From contig JAGHSZ010000127.1 in assembly GCA_018065565.1 (NCBI GenBank), positions 1-32,081 of the forward strand: a DNA stretch of 32,081 nt. The letters are read 5' to 3'. The position numbers were made by a program, and so were the translations under genes. The notes under the pieces were generated by a model. That model did not search any database. It was not told where the DNA came from and saw only the letters and a program-made list of their open reading frames with translations. Source of the DNA: Candidatus Colivivens caballi (GTDB lineage: Bacteria > Bacteroidota > Bacteroidia > Bacteroidales > Bacteroidaceae). Each line of letters starts with the position of its first letter. The first letter of the stretch is position 1. Positions 31,982-32,081 of the stretch are shown piece by piece.

Positions 31982-32081
31982 CAAGTTTCGCAAGCTCAAC
32001 TTGCACGACCGAATGACTGAATGTCATGAGGTTTGCGACGACTCGGCGTTTATGCCGACAAAGGAGTTCCCCTACGAATCG
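31982..32081. repeat. Interspersed inverted-repeat element, copy 3 (partial, runs off the window)
   Basis: It starts CAAGTTTCGCAAG, like the left end of the element at 15097. It then jumps from TTGCACGA straight to CCGAATGACTG, lacking the roughly 41 bases that include the 33-bp inner inverted repeat. It then follows 15167-15246 with few differences. The right end is outside the window. It begins 24 bases past the stop of the last gene. Confidence 0.85.

Overview
The window looks like chromosomal DNA of a member of the Bacteroidales, most like a Prevotella or close relative. The reasons are: several promoters of the Bacteroidota form (TTTG, 19-21 bases, TAnnTTTG); a single-chain SecDF fusion; the gene order clpP-clpX-recQ; meso-diaminopimelate dehydrogenase (Ddh); a WbqC-family protein; signal peptides ending in A-Q; and a tRNA gene without an encoded CCA end. 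This assignment is inference, because no rRNA or marker phylogeny is possible here.

Layout. 1-7.2 kb, minus strand: 5' part of an ExbB/TolQ-type proton channel, tRNA-Ser(GGA), a polyprenyl synthetase overlapping tatD, a TonB-type protein, and a two-gene unit of an unrecognised membrane protein coupled to a large MscS-type channel. 7.3-9.7 kb: a short 22-bp-period repeat array and an orphan secreted glycoside hydrolase family 2 enzyme. 9.7-14 kb: the clpP-clpX-recQ operon with a clear promoter. 14-15.45 kb: a gene-free, repeat-rich stretch with two inverted-repeat-ended elements on either side of a long palindrome array. 15.4-18.2 kb: pgeF (laccase-domain), a broken secreted alpha/beta hydrolase, another small 22-bp-period array and ddh. 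18.2-23.7 kb: secDF with a long leader, an EEP-fold membrane phosphatase/nuclease, and a rhomboid protease. 23.7-28 kb: an HU gene with promoter and terminator, a wbqC-family gene, then plus-strand pyrF, a free-methionine-sulfoxide reductase and a secreted histidine phosphatase. 28-32 kb: a second copy of the palindrome array, an asparaginase, an Abi_2/HEPN gene with a probable small RNA in front of it, an unrecognised membrane-anchored helical protein, and a third partial copy of the interspersed element.

Most genes are housekeeping: cell envelope energy and secretion (ExbB, TonB, SecDF, MscS), proteolysis and repair (ClpXP, RecQ, rhomboid), wall and isoprenoid metabolism (Ddh, PgeF, polyprenyl synthetase), and pyrimidine synthesis (PyrF).

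The most unusual content is not coding. (1) Arrays of short perfect or near-perfect palindromes spaced exactly 22 bp centre to centre occur at four intergenic places. Two of them (14619-14872 and 27979-28188) share the same block order and lie in the same orientation about 13 kb apart. (2) An Abi_2 (HEPN) gene is preceded by its own promoter and then, before the start codon, by a hairpin with a U-tract. This suggests a small RNA partner or attenuator. (3) An interspersed element has conserved inverted ends and interchangeable, heavily folded interiors.
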